Positions 1 through 11,873 of a stretch of 15,745 nt of DNA are shown here, in pieces (within the stretch, counting starts at the first letter, position 1; the number at the start of each line of letters is the position of its first letter). The translations under genes were made by a program, and so were the position numbers. The notes beneath the pieces are model-generated. The model saw only the letters and a program-made list of their open reading frames with translations, had not been told where the DNA came from and did not search any database. Source of the stretch: Hepatocystis sp. ex Piliocolobus tephrosceles (Eukaryota > Apicomplexa > Aconoidasida > Haemosporida > Plasmodiidae); NCBI GenBank assembly GCA_902459845.2, contig CABPSV020000464.1, positions 1 through 15,745 on the forward strand. The letters are read 5' to 3'.

Positions 1-30
1 AAAAAAAAAAAAAAAAAAAAAAATAAAAAA

Positions 31-86
<56 letters not shown>

Positions 87-369
87 GTAAAGGGCTTATG
101 TAAAAATGTAAAATAAAATTACCACAACATTTTTAAAAATACATAATTAAAGCTAGAGACTTCTCAAATATATTTATCGGGTTGAATACACATAGCTCAC
201 AATAAATAGACGCAAAAGCGGAAACAAAAGAACATAAAATAAAAAAAATATCTGCTTTTAAATAGACAATTATTAAAAATGTTAGTAAAGCTATAGATTA
301 AAAAAAATGATAAAATGTAAAAAGTAACAATAAAATGATTAGTTTTAAGCAATATTATATGATGAGTTA

Positions 370-410
<41 letters not shown>

Positions 411-577
411 TAAATATTTAAAAATAAGCTTTTAATTTTTTTATGATAAAAGTAAAAAAAATGTAAAAAAAAAAAGAGTAATATGAAGGTGAGGGAATTT
501 TTTTTGTCATGTAAAAAAAAATAAAAAAAATAATTATTACATTTTTTAATTTCTATATTATGTTCACTTTTGTCAGC

Positions 578-615
<38 letters not shown>

Positions 616-1009
616 ACTCAGATTATAACTATGTTATATTTCTCTAGTTTTTATTTTGTTTTGCTTAATTATTATATATTTAAAATTAAGTAAATGAGCG
701 TGTAGTAATTTACATGTGTATATATGAGGACTTAAAAAAAATATATAACAATAAACAAAAATGTAACATTTTTTTAAGAATTTGTATATATAAATGTATA
801 TTAAATTATATACGTAAATTGCTTCTTTTTATATTAAAATTATTCATTATGTCAAGATTATTATATTATAGTGTCTCATGGAGTGTTGTTTGTTTATTGT
901 TTATTGTTGTTTATTGTAATATATTTTTCAGTACACCTTATTTTTTGTTTACCACATATTTTTCATTATCTATTTTTATGAGTAACTTAAATATATTTTT
1001 ACAAGTTGT
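1..1009. other. AT-rich region 3' of the eIF4E-like gene
   Basis: It holds poly-A at 1-23 and (AT)n at about 35-86, 372-408 and 582-611. Apart from the two possible minus-strand exons noted above (133-251 and 541-576), I see no coding signal. The stretch at 133-251 stands out by higher GC than its flanks. The open frame at 714-1085 on the plus strand has no family resemblance and overlaps the last eIF4E-like exon in antisense. Confidence 0.6.
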
Positions 1010-1018
1010 TTATATACA
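133..1018 (-). CDS. Possible extra 3' exons of the eIF4E-like gene
   Basis: Just before the stop of the last eIF4E-like exon there is a strong donor (exon end 1018, then GTATATAA). Two short higher-GC stretches downstream on the minus strand join it in phase. One is exon 576-541, with acceptor GAAG, donor GTAATAATT and encoded DKSEHNIEIKK. The other is exon 251-133, with acceptor AAAGCAG and stop TAA at 133-135. The last exon would encode a hydrophobic, Cys-containing tail that includes ILCSFVSAFASIYCELC. Every phase is 1, so the total is 2394 nt (797 residues). If real, the protein ends in a membrane-seeking tail instead of a soluble N-rich one. The alternative is that this is 3' UTR and intergenic sequence, and the intron of 441 nt would be longer than the other seven (149-309 nt). 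Seen: splice motifs, phases and composition. Inferred: that they are used. Confidence 0.3.
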
Positions 1019-1791
1019 TGTACTATTTTTAACATCTGCAAAACAGTCAATAAAATTATTTGTATACGTAAAATTTTTTTTATAATCTTTATTTTTTGTT
1101 GCATAATCAAATTTATTTTTTTTATCAATCATCATTACATAATTTGGTTGATTATTTTCGTATCTATTATCTATATAAATATTGTTATGGTTTAAAAAAT
1201 TATTAGGGTTTTCTATTTGGTAAGATAAATTATAATCGTACATATATTCTAAGTAATTATTATTGTACTGATGATTATATATATTTAATGGATAAAACAA
1301 ATAAGGGTTGTTTTGTATATTCTGATTATTGTGTAAGTAAAACATATTCATGTCCATATGGTTTTTATACAATTTGTAGTTTCCTATAAAAAAATATTTA
1401 AGTGTGTTCGTGTGAAGAAATAAAATAAAAAAAATAAAGCAAAAATACAAAAAATAGTATAAAAAAACTTAAATGGGAGAAGGTGATAGTAAATAAAAAC
1501 ATATATATATATATATATATATCATATTAACATAAAACAAAATTATATTTACATACCTATGTTGTATTGTGGGTGGTTATGGTTATTTATAACATCTCCA
1601 TAGGGTTTACTTTTAAAAGATTTTTTTTTTTGAGAATATTCATTCGATTTGTTTTTATTATATATTTTCCCCTTTTTATTTTTATCTTTTATGTTCAAAT
1701 TTTTTCTGTTATGATATTTATACTAAAAAATGGCATAAACAATAAAATAAAATGAGCAAGTGAATAACTGGAGAAAATCCCTTACATTAAT

Positions 1792-1850
<59 letters not shown>

Positions 1851-1991
1851 TATGTGCGAATGAATATATTTTAATTTTTTAAATATACCGATAATATTTT
1901 TATAATTATGGACGTTTTTGTGGGTAAATCTAATAACTCGTTCAATCTTTTTCTAAAGGAGGGGGGAGAGGAAAAATGTACAAAATTTAAT

Positions 1992-2037
<46 letters not shown>

Positions 2038-2374
2038 TTTGTGTGATAAATATATATAACTAAAATAATAATTAAATAAGTACTATTTATGAGTTGTTCA
2101 TTTTGTTTCTTTGCGTTAATTTTTATATTACAATAAAGTGTTTTTTAAGTAATTAGAATAATTATTCATCCAAATTTTAAAAAATATTTCATTTTCTCTA
2201 ATACATAATTGTATACCACAAAGGTCAATTAAATTGAACTTTTCGCCAATCGCCAATAAAACCTAAACATAAAAAGCAAAAAAAAAAAAAAAATAAAACC
2301 ATTATATAATAAAACTTTTTAATTTGTCGTAATATTATCGTTCCGATAATACAGCGTTTGTTCAAAACAGGTAT

Positions 2375-2426
<52 letters not shown>

Positions 2427-2927
2427 TTAAAAAAAAAAAGAAATAGCTATATTTACCATCTTTTCCCATATTAAATCAACAAGGTTGTTTTTGAAACTGT
2501 TTGGGTCTTTTATAATACAAACAAATCCGTTTGGAAATTCCTGCGATAATGGTAATCATATATAAATAAATGAGTGAAATGGAGAAATGAGAAAAAATAT
2601 ATTTATATGAATAAATAAATACATATGCGTGTTTTTTTTTTTTTTTTTTATCTTTTTTTATCTTTTGGACTCTAAAATTAGCATATCCGATTTGTGTTTT
2701 TAATTTTTCTTTTATTATAAAATCATTACTTCGTAAGATGGTTTTAAATTATACTTGAAAAGATAAATGTTATAATACTCTTTTATAGAAGATGGTGATT
2801 TCATATATTTATAGTTCCTAAATAAAAAGTGTAAAACAAAGAAAGTGTTAAAATATATAGTTTTATTTAGTCATTCGTATAGTTGCGTTTTTAGCCATTC
2901 TTATACATCTTTTAGTAACTTGTTTAT

Positions 2928-2958
<31 letters not shown>

Positions 2959-3251
2959 AGTGATACTTATAAAATTTTTCTATTGTATTAAACGTTTCTA
3001 GGGATATTATATTGTTCATGAACCGTTCATAAAACTTTTTATTTTCTTTATCAAATGAAAAAGTCCACGAATTTTGTAGATAGCTTTCAGCCTAAAATAA
3101 AAAAAAAGAGGCATATATTGAAATATAATATAACAAATGAAATTTGTAAGAATGTGCATAAATGAATATGTAAACATTGTATGTACATTAATATTGTGTT
3201 TATCATAAGTTGTAAATTTATATATATATATATATATATATATACAAAAGT

Positions 3252-3291
<40 letters not shown>

Positions 3292-3984
3292 TGCCTTTTT
3301 TTAAAGAATTTATTTTATTTTTTTGTTCTGTGGTATATTTTTTTTTTATATTATTTTCAGGGTTGATATTTTTGTTTAGTTTATTTTGATTATTACAAAC
3401 ATTATTGTTAATAAGATTATGTGACAATTTTTCATTATTATTGGTTTTCTTTTCACTGTTCATATAATTTTTACTTATTTCTTTTTTCAATTCTTCACTA
3501 TTAGTATTGCTAGTCATATTGTTAGTCTTGGAAGTAATAACATTAGTAGTTCCATTGTTTTCAACACTTTCCTTTTCATAATTTACTTTTTCAGAATTTA
3601 CTTTTTCAGAATTTACTTTTTCAGAATTTACCTTTTCATAATTTACCTTTTCATAATTTACCTTTTCAGAATTTACTTTTTCAGAATTGACCTTTTCATA
3701 ATTAACTTTTTCAGAATTGACCTTTTCAGAATTGACCTTTTCATAATTATGATATGAGTTTTTACAATTCTTTTCTCTATCGTTATAACTTTTTTTTTTG
3801 TGTTCTACACTTTTTTTTATTAAGTTATAGTTAGTAACACTCGCTTTAGTATTATTATAATTTTTGTTGTTTATATGGCTGTCACTTTCATCTGCATTAT
3901 TTTTTTTATTACTTCCATTTTTATTACTTATAATTCTATTACCATTATGACTATTACTATTACGACTATTACTATTACTATTAC

Positions 3985-4020
<36 letters not shown>

Positions 4021-4615
4021 TGTTATTACTATTATTACTGTTATTGTTATCGTTATTATTGTTATTACTGTTAGTGTATTTTTGTTTGATATTCTTATTT
4101 ATGTTAGCACTACTTTTTATATTATCAGTTTTAATATTAGTAATATTATTACTAGTGTCACTGGTATTTTTATGAATATTGTGATTATTTTTACCCTTGT
4201 TGTTAATATAGTTGTTAATATAATTGTTAATATACTTTCCTTCATTTGTTTCATCACCCATTTTTTTAAATTCTTTTTTATTTTTTACTACTATAATTTC
4301 TTTATTATTTTCATTTAATTTATTGTTTAAAATAGTACCATTAATGTTTTTATTATTTTTATTATTTTCATTATTTTCATTATTTTCATTATTTTCATTA
4401 TTTTCATTATTTTCATTATTTTCATTATTTTCATTTGGTGTAATTTTTCTATTATTTTTTAAATTTATTTTTATATCAGGTTTATTATTTTTTACATCTT
4501 TGTCATTTTTATTTTTTCTATTCTCCCCATTTGTCCAATAACGTAGTTTATTCTTTTTTTCTTTTCTCAAGTCTAACACTTCTGTACTGTCATGATTTTC
4601 AAAATTATTTTTCAT
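1010..4615 (-). CDS. Divergent eIF4E-family (cap-binding) protein, 8 exons
   Basis: Exons I traced by splice sites and phase (minus strand, in reading order): 4615-3401, 3091-2967, 2817-2730, 2540-2457, 2262-2132, 1952-1889, 1722-1557, 1383-1010. Together they give 2247 nt, 748 residues, with every junction GT-AG and in phase. Residues 406-560 match the eIF4E fold: LQNSW (W414, mouse W46), NTIEKFY (442-446, the V69/W73 dorsal motif), YLFKYNLKPSYE (W102-E103 region), LIWEKM (W130), AIGEKF, and CIRENEIFFKIW (R157 to W166). Known family role: binding of the m7G mRNA cap for translation initiation or repression. The pocket is altered: Y426 or F425 replaces W56 and Y475 replaces W102, while E476, R526 and W535 are kept. 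Residues 1-405 are N/K-rich, with ENN repeats and twelve SEKVN/YEKVN-type units. About 180 low-complexity residues follow the domain. The exon 1 donor is the least certain: a GTATAT donor at 3245 after the poly-K codons is out of phase, so I prefer the GTTTGT donor at 3400. Family call sure; the cap-binding or repressor role is inference. Confidence 0.85.
1793..1853. repeat. (CATATA)n hexamer array in an intron
   Basis: A hexanucleotide array of about nine units lies inside the intron at 1723-1888 of the eIF4E-like gene. It is non-coding, and a likely length-polymorphic microsatellite. Confidence 0.9.
3570..3749 (-). repeat. 15-bp coding repeat, SEKVN/YEKVN units
   Basis: About twelve near-identical 15-bp units in exon 1 of the eIF4E-like gene encode SEKVN or YEKVN. 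They differ mainly at the first codon (Ser or Tyr) and by silent changes. This is a recently expanded in-frame minisatellite in a disordered, charged region. Confidence 0.9.
4364..4436 (-). repeat. 9-bp coding repeat, ENN units
   Basis: A 9-bp unit encoding Glu-Asn-Asn is repeated about eight times and grades into KNN units, in exon 1 of the eIF4E-like gene. It is typical Plasmodium low-complexity coding sequence. Confidence 0.9.
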
Positions 4616-5143
4616 TTTTTTTTTTGAGTAATGTAGTAAAAAATTATTATTTTAAATAAAAAAAAAAAAAAAAATGTTTATGAAAATTATGTAAAATAAG
4701 ATCTTCCTTCATCTAACTTGTGATGTATATACATATATTGCATGATTATTATTATTATTATTATTATGCTAAAAATATATACGTATATAATATAACAAGA
4801 GAATACGTAAATTGTTATAAAAATTAATACAAGGTGAATAATTTTCTCTTATTTTCTTTTTATATTTAAAATTTATATACAAATAAACGACAGTATAATG
4901 CCAAAGAAAGAATAAAAAATAAATGAAAAATTGAAGAGAATGACGTATTTATGCATACAGACAAGCAAATGCGCATACTTATACATACAAAACATACATA
5001 TGCTTAAATAAAATTATTAAGGTTAATTTTTTAGTTTTCTATAAAAAATGTTTTTTAAAAACAAAAAAAAAAAAAAAAAAGTAAACATTATTTATTTTTC
5101 AGCACAAATGTAAAGTATAAAATTAAAGTATAAAAAATTATTA

Positions 5144-5205
<62 letters not shown>

Positions 5206-6131
5206 ATATATATGTATGTATGCATAACTGTTTACGTTATATATGCATCTTGTAAAAAAAATTGATAAACATATAAATGCATTGTTATATATGCATAAAT
5301 ATTTCAAATAAATTAAAATGTTGAGTTTTTTTTTTTTTTTTTTTTTTTTTTGGTGTTTTTACATGGTGTTAAAAGGGATTTGATATAATACAAATTTAAT
5401 ACATATTTTTCACATTCGAACACGAGGATGTATATATTTATACACTATCTATGTTTGTACATTATATATACATATACATTAATTTATATTTTTATACCTC
5501 ATATACATATGTTTATATAATTAAATACTTTTATTTATATGCTTACATATACTTATATAAAATTATATACATTTATTTATATACCCACATGTATTGATAA
5601 TAAAATGTTTTATAAAAATCTAAAGATTTATATATGTTAAAATATGTGTATACATTCATTTAATGATAATATTTACAATTAAATCATTAGAGTATTAAAT
5701 AAACATGTTCAATTTAAAGATAGTCAAAAAAAAAAAAAAATAAATAAAATAAAATTATAAAGTTAAAAAAAAAATAGATTATTTTAAACTTTTATTTTAA
5801 AGGGAAAAAAAGAAATATATAGGGTAAAAAAAATGTTCCATTAGTTATAAAAAATTCCCACACAGTACATGTAATCATATATACATATACATCATATACA
5901 TACATATACATATATATATTATAAAAGCATAGTTATGTATTTTCTGGTAAATAAATTAATATGTACGATTAAAAAAAAATATATACATTTAAATATAAAA
6001 ATATATATTTAGATATAATAAATGAAATTAATCATTTGTGATAAATTGTTTTTTTTTTTTTTTTTTTTTTAAGCAGGAAGTTTAAAAAAAAAAAGTAATA
6101 AAAAAAAAAGGATAAATATTTACTTTATCTT
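4616..6131. promoter_or_regulatory. Divergent intergenic region, presumed promoters
   Basis: This is 1.5 kb between the minus-strand eIF4E-like start (4615) and the plus-strand genes. It contains (ATT)n at about 4747-4766, (AT)n at about 5163-5192, poly-A runs and a T run at about 5325-5351. No open frame has coding character on either strand. By position it should contain the promoters of both divergent genes, but I recognise no specific regulatory motif. Confidence 0.5.
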
Positions 6132-6192
6132 ATGAAAACACCTGTTTATTTTTCCCTTTTCCTTAACTATACTTCAACATGTTTAAAAATGG
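6132..6192 (+). CDS. Candidate 5' exon upstream of the 116-aa ORF
   Basis: A short open segment from ATG 6132 to a GTAAAG donor has higher GC than its flanks and ends in phase 1. It fits the frame of the following ORF if the AG at 6367-6368 is the acceptor. The competing explanation is a 5' UTR segment or upstream ORF. Confidence 0.3.
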
Positions 6193-6355
6193 GTAAAGTA
6201 TTATTTATTAATAATAAAAAAAAAAAAAAGTGAAAATTCTTAAAAATTATATAAAAAAGTATATATAATATATGCATAACATATATAAACGTACAATATA
6301 TTGTTATATACATTTGTTTGAATAACAAAATAAAAAAAAAAAAAAAAAAAAAAAA

Positions 6356-6706
6356 ATGCTTATAAAAGGGAACAGAACGTTAAATGATTTTCCTTATCAC
6401 CCATGTTGGTTTGGTTTGAAACCCAACATAAAAAATCTTACTGATAAAAATTTTACTTTCAGTTGTTTAGAAGAATTTTATTTATTTCGATTTTCTAACA
6501 TTACTAGTTTTAATTTATTTAACTTAAATCATTCTAATGATAATTATATAAACGTTTGGTTTGATAATTTAGACAATTTAATTAAATGCTTTAAAATTAA
6601 ATATTCATCAAATAAATCAAAAATATATTTATATGAACAGTATTTTGATAAAAAATATACAGTTAATGATATTTTCCATTACAAAAATATACACCAGTTT
6701 TATTAG
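6356..6706 (+). CDS. Hypothetical protein, 116 aa
   Basis: An uninterrupted frame starts at an ATG right after a poly-A run, a common Plasmodium start context. It has a more balanced amino-acid makeup than random frames here (Cys, Trp, Pro and Gly present, for example FPYHPCWFGLKPN at residues 12-24). It has no membrane segment, no signal peptide and no motif I recognise. An alternative model adds a 5' exon at 6132-6192 (ATG at 6132, encoding MKTPVYFSLFLNYTSTCLKM, 29% GC against much lower flanks, donor GTAAAG). Joined at AAAAG, with the second exon starting at 6369, it is in phase and gives 132 residues. That acceptor lacks a pyrimidine tract, so I keep the single-exon start. The next unit begins only 220 bp downstream, so this could also be part of a larger gene. 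Confidence 0.55.
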   Translation: MLIKGNRTLNDFPYHPCWFGLKPNIKNLTDKNFTFSCLEEFYLFRFSNITSFNLFNLNHSNDNYINVWFDNLDNLIKCFKIKYSSNKSKIYLYEQYFDKKYTVNDIFHYKNIHQFY

Positions 6707-6870
6707 CAACTAATTTTTATTAGCAACATAATCCATAACAACAAAAATTTCGTGAATTTTCTCGATACCTAATCCTAATTATATGTATTACTACAATAGG
6801 GGAGTATATTTGTACGTACGTATGGACATATGAAAGTCACACAATTTATAAATTCAGATAGCTATTTGCG

Positions 6871-6912
<42 letters not shown>

Positions 6913-6925
6913 ACAAACAAGATAA

Positions 6926-7597
6926 ATGTGGAACAAAATGTATGAACAAGTCAGGTTAGCAGATTTAAATGAATTAAAATCACTTTTTATAGAACATTAT
7001 AATGAATATATAAAATTAATTAAGCATATAGAGTTATATTATAGAAAATTAGAACTAAATTGGTTAAAATTCCATTTGTTTTATAAACATAATAAAGGTA
7101 ACATTATAGAAAATTGTATTGAGGAGAAAAATAGAAATAAAAATAAAAATGTATATAAAAGCACATGCACAAATAAGAAAACAGTAGAAAAAAAAGAGGA
7201 AAAAAAAGGAAAAAAAAAATCTATTTATTTTAATTATAAAACTATTGAAAAAGATTTAAAATTTGTTCAACAAAAAAAAAGACAAAATGAATGTTATTAT
7301 TATAAAATATATAATAACAATAATGACTCATTTGTTTTAAATTTTTTAGAAGATGTAAAAAACTCAGTAGAATTATATATAAATATTAAAATACAGAATT
7401 TAAATAACTTAAAAAAAAAATTGTTATCAACTCTAAATAATTTTTGTGTTGTACAAATAAATAAATTGTTATTTTTAATAATACTGTGTGAAATTAAATT
7501 AAATAATATTTATTTAAACCAAAATAATAATAATAATAATAATATAAATAATAATAATAATAATATAAATAATAATAATATAAATAATAATAATATA

Positions 7598-7633
<36 letters not shown>

Positions 7634-7797
7634 TAAATAAGAATTATCTAAAAAAAATAATATCTTTTTGTAAACAGATTATACAAGAAGTTACTAGAAA
7701 TTTAGTTCCCTTTTTTTTTGCTTTTAATATATTTTCTCCTCCTGATTATTTTAATTATCAATTTAAACTTTTCGATCATGTTTTAGAAATTATTTAA
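6926..7797 (+). CDS. Helical, weakly SPX-like protein with a frame break
   Basis: ATG 6926 has an in-frame stop just upstream and follows a 35-nt poly-T run. The frame reads 236 codons to TAA at 7634-7636, just after an (AAT)n/Asn run (7525-7633). The frame one base off is open from 7633 to TAA 7795-7797 (54 codons) and looks coding: it continues the helical pattern (LNKNYLKKIISFCKQ) and includes NIFSPPDYFNYQF. A single missing T at the end of the repeat would join them into about 290 residues. Parts resemble SPX (inositol-pyrophosphate sensing) domains: an N-terminal helix pair (residues 10-45), a helix starting FVLNFLEDVKNSVELY, and the final LNxxxLKKI helix, which recalls the SPX LNYTxFRKILKK motif. 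The SPX call is tentative. A low-complexity Lys/Glu/Asn linker occupies about residues 60-95. An alternative is an intron ending at CAG 7675-7677, spliced in phase 0. Confidence 0.55.
7525..7633 (+). repeat. (AAT)n trinucleotide run encoding Asn
   Basis: A nearly pure AAT run with scattered ATA interruptions encodes Asn with occasional Ile in the upstream frame. It sits exactly at the apparent frame break, and slippage here (real or in assembly) could explain the break. Confidence 0.9.
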
Positions 7798-7969
7798 AGC
7801 GGGATTCGGATGCATACGTATATGTCGATATACCAAGTAGTAATTTATTTTTTTTTTTATTCATTTTTTTTTATGCATTTTTGTTTATTCATTTTTGTTT
7901 ATAAATTTTTGTTTATGCATTTTTTTTTTATGTATTTTTTTTTATCAAATTTTTTTGTAAAATCTTTTT

Positions 7970-8093
7970 ATGCTTTTATTCACGCTTTTCTTTGTATATA
8001 AACTTACTTCCCCTCTTCGTATAATAACTATTAACAATATTACTGATAATGCAACATTTATATGTTTGAGTGAAATAAAGGCACACATGAGTA

Positions 8094-8148
<55 letters not shown>

Positions 8149-8490
8149 CCTAAGTATAAACAACGGAATAAATGGAAAAGCAATTGATTGGGTAAATAAA
8201 TAAGCAGAGATGCATGCAAATTTATTAGAAAAATAATGCATAAAAAAACACTAAGTGAAACAAAATAACTATTTTTTTTTTTATCATTTTTTTTATCATT
8301 TTCTTTTATCATTTTTTTTTGTCATTTTTTTTTGTCATTTTTTTTGTCATTTATTTTTGTCATTTATTTTTGTCATTTTTTTTGTCATTTATTTTTGTCA
8401 TTTATTTTTGTCATTTTTTTTGTCATTTATTTTTGTCATTTATTTTTGTAATTTATTTTTGTCATTTTTTATTGTCATTTTTTTCTCATT

Positions 8491-8588
<98 letters not shown>

Positions 8589-8852
8589 CTTTTTACCTTT
8601 ACAGAAAACATTGCTTTTAATGTAATTTCAATGATAAATACAAAATTATTTTTAATGCCTTTTTTTTTTATCATTTTATTTTTTTATTTTTTTTTAAAAA
8701 ACATACATAGTAAATTTATTAATAATTCATTTTCTTTTTATAAAAAAAGAATTTTTAATAATATTATAATTTTATTAATAAAATTACAGAATAATTTAAA
8801 AAAAAAAAAAAAAAAAATAGATGCAATATTATATAACATCATTTTAAAGTAG
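7970..8852 (+). CDS. Tentative small membrane protein, 2 exons
   Basis: Exon 1 is 7970-8090 and ends in phase 1 at donor GTAAATAT. Exon 2 is 8605-8852, with acceptor CTTTACAG after a huge T tract and stop TAG. The product would be 122 residues. It begins with a hydrophobic N-terminus (MLLFTLFFVYKL), then a short polar part (ITDNATFICLSEIK), a strongly hydrophobic span in exon 2 (LMPFFFIILFFYFFL) and a basic C-terminus with a Lys run. I recognise no family. The sequence before exon 1 has no AG to serve as acceptor, which favours an ATG start there. The 514-nt intron is almost all low complexity: (AT)n, a GTCATTT-type minisatellite and 97 T. Exon 2 alone is more convincing than exon 1, and it could belong to another gene model. 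Confidence 0.35.
8289..8487. repeat. GTCATTT-type minisatellite
   Basis: Units of roughly 11-12 bp built from TTTTGTCATTT, with varying T counts, are repeated in tandem. They sit just 5' of the 97-nt T run and inside the proposed intron 8091-8604. The open frames crossing it are Phe-rich artefacts. Confidence 0.85.
8492..8588. repeat. 97-nt poly-T homopolymer
   Basis: This is an uninterrupted run of 97 T. It is followed by CTTTTTACCTTTACAG, so it may act as an extreme polypyrimidine tract. Its true length is likely to be uncertain in any assembly. Confidence 0.95.
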
Positions 8853-9040
8853 CTTAAAATATATGCATATACATATTGCGAACGCATACATACCCATATA
8901 CAAATTTGTAAAAAAAAAAAAACCACTAACATAAAATGCATAAAAAATAAAAAATACATAGATATGTGCATATATATACAATTTATATATATATATATAT
9001 ATATATGTGCATACTTAAATATATTTTTGTATTAAATTTT

Positions 9041-11100
<2,060 letters not shown>

Positions 11101-11294
11101 TAAAATTTATACATAACGGACAAAAAAAAAAAAAAAAAAAAAAAATTATAATTTTTTAACTATTTTAATGATTTTATTTTTATTTTTTTGCAACACTGCA
11201 AATAAAATATGCGTATATATATGTATGTACGTAGCTCACTTTTGTACATACATGTACATATATGTATATATACATGCACACGTATGTAGTAGTG

Positions 11295-11333
<39 letters not shown>

Positions 11334-11400
11334 GTTTTAATATAAATGCTAATACTCATTTATAAATGTATTATTATTTGCTTACAACATAAACTACTGC

Positions 11401-11437
<37 letters not shown>

Positions 11438-11476
11438 TTGCAACTAGTTCTTATGGTACATGTTTTCTTATGTGTT

Positions 11477-11600
11477 AATATGTTTATATTAATATGTTTA
11501 TATTAATATGTTTATATTAATATGTTTATGTTAACATGTTTATGGTAATATGTTTATGGTAATATGTTTATGTCAATATATGTTTATGTTTATATGTTTA
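11477..11600. repeat. 14-bp minisatellite AATATGTTTATATT
   Basis: Tandem copies of AATATGTTTATATT run into diverged versions (ATGTTAAC, ATGGTAAT, ATGTCAAT). It is non-coding and lies directly upstream of the long poly-T. Confidence 0.85.
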
Positions 11601-11602
11601 TT

Positions 11603-11604
<2 letters not shown>

Positions 11605-11700
<96 letters not shown>
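11605..11700. repeat. 96-nt poly-T homopolymer
   Basis: This is an uninterrupted run of 96 T in the convergent intergenic spacer. On the minus strand it is poly-A located 3' of the Asn-rich gene. Confidence 0.95.
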
Positions 11701-11701
<1 letters not shown>

Positions 11702-11873
11702 ATTATTAAATTTTTGCATTGTTCCGTCTAACTTTTAACTTTTTAAATTTTTTTAATAAAAAAAAAAAAAAAAAAAAAAAAAAATGTTTGTTAGTTATTA
11801 TATTATGTGTTTATATATGCACAAGTATATATATATATATATATGTGATATAAGCGTTTAGTATAATTACTAG

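Larger units (their letters stand above)
11101..11873. other. Convergent 3' spacer, no gene seen
   Basis: It lies between the kinase stop and the stop of the minus-strand Asn-rich gene. It holds poly-A tracts at about 11122-11145, 11296-11330 and 11758-11784, (AT)n at 11404-11431, a 14-bp minisatellite and a 96-nt poly-T. It should contain both genes' 3' UTRs. Short open frames here are repeat-derived. Confidence 0.7.

Noticed and set aside
714..1085. 123-codon plus-strand ORF
   Set aside because: Phe/Ile/Tyr-rich with no domain; it overlaps the last eIF4E-like exon on the other strand and lies in AT-rich sequence.
3875..4541. Plus-strand Ile/Thr and Leu/Phe/Ser repeat ORFs
   Set aside because: Mirror frames of the Asn-rich coding repeats in exon 1 of the eIF4E-like gene.
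5092..5307. 71-codon minus-strand ORF
   Set aside because: Mostly translated (AT)n and poly-A; no coding composition.
6699..6957. Intron joining the 116-aa ORF to the SPX-like ORF (CA|GT to CAG|G, in phase)
   Set aside because: The donor is weak and an earlier AG (6920-6921) follows the poly-T; phase match alone is not enough. Kept only as a possibility for RNA data.
8255..8674. Phe-rich plus-strand and Lys-rich minus-strand ORFs
   Set aside because: Translations of the GTCATTT minisatellite and the 97-nt T run; only sequence after the acceptor at 8604 looks coding.
8966..9040. Earlier in-frame ATG for the UMP-CMP kinase
   Set aside because: The extra 25 residues are translated (AT)n and would bury the signal peptide.
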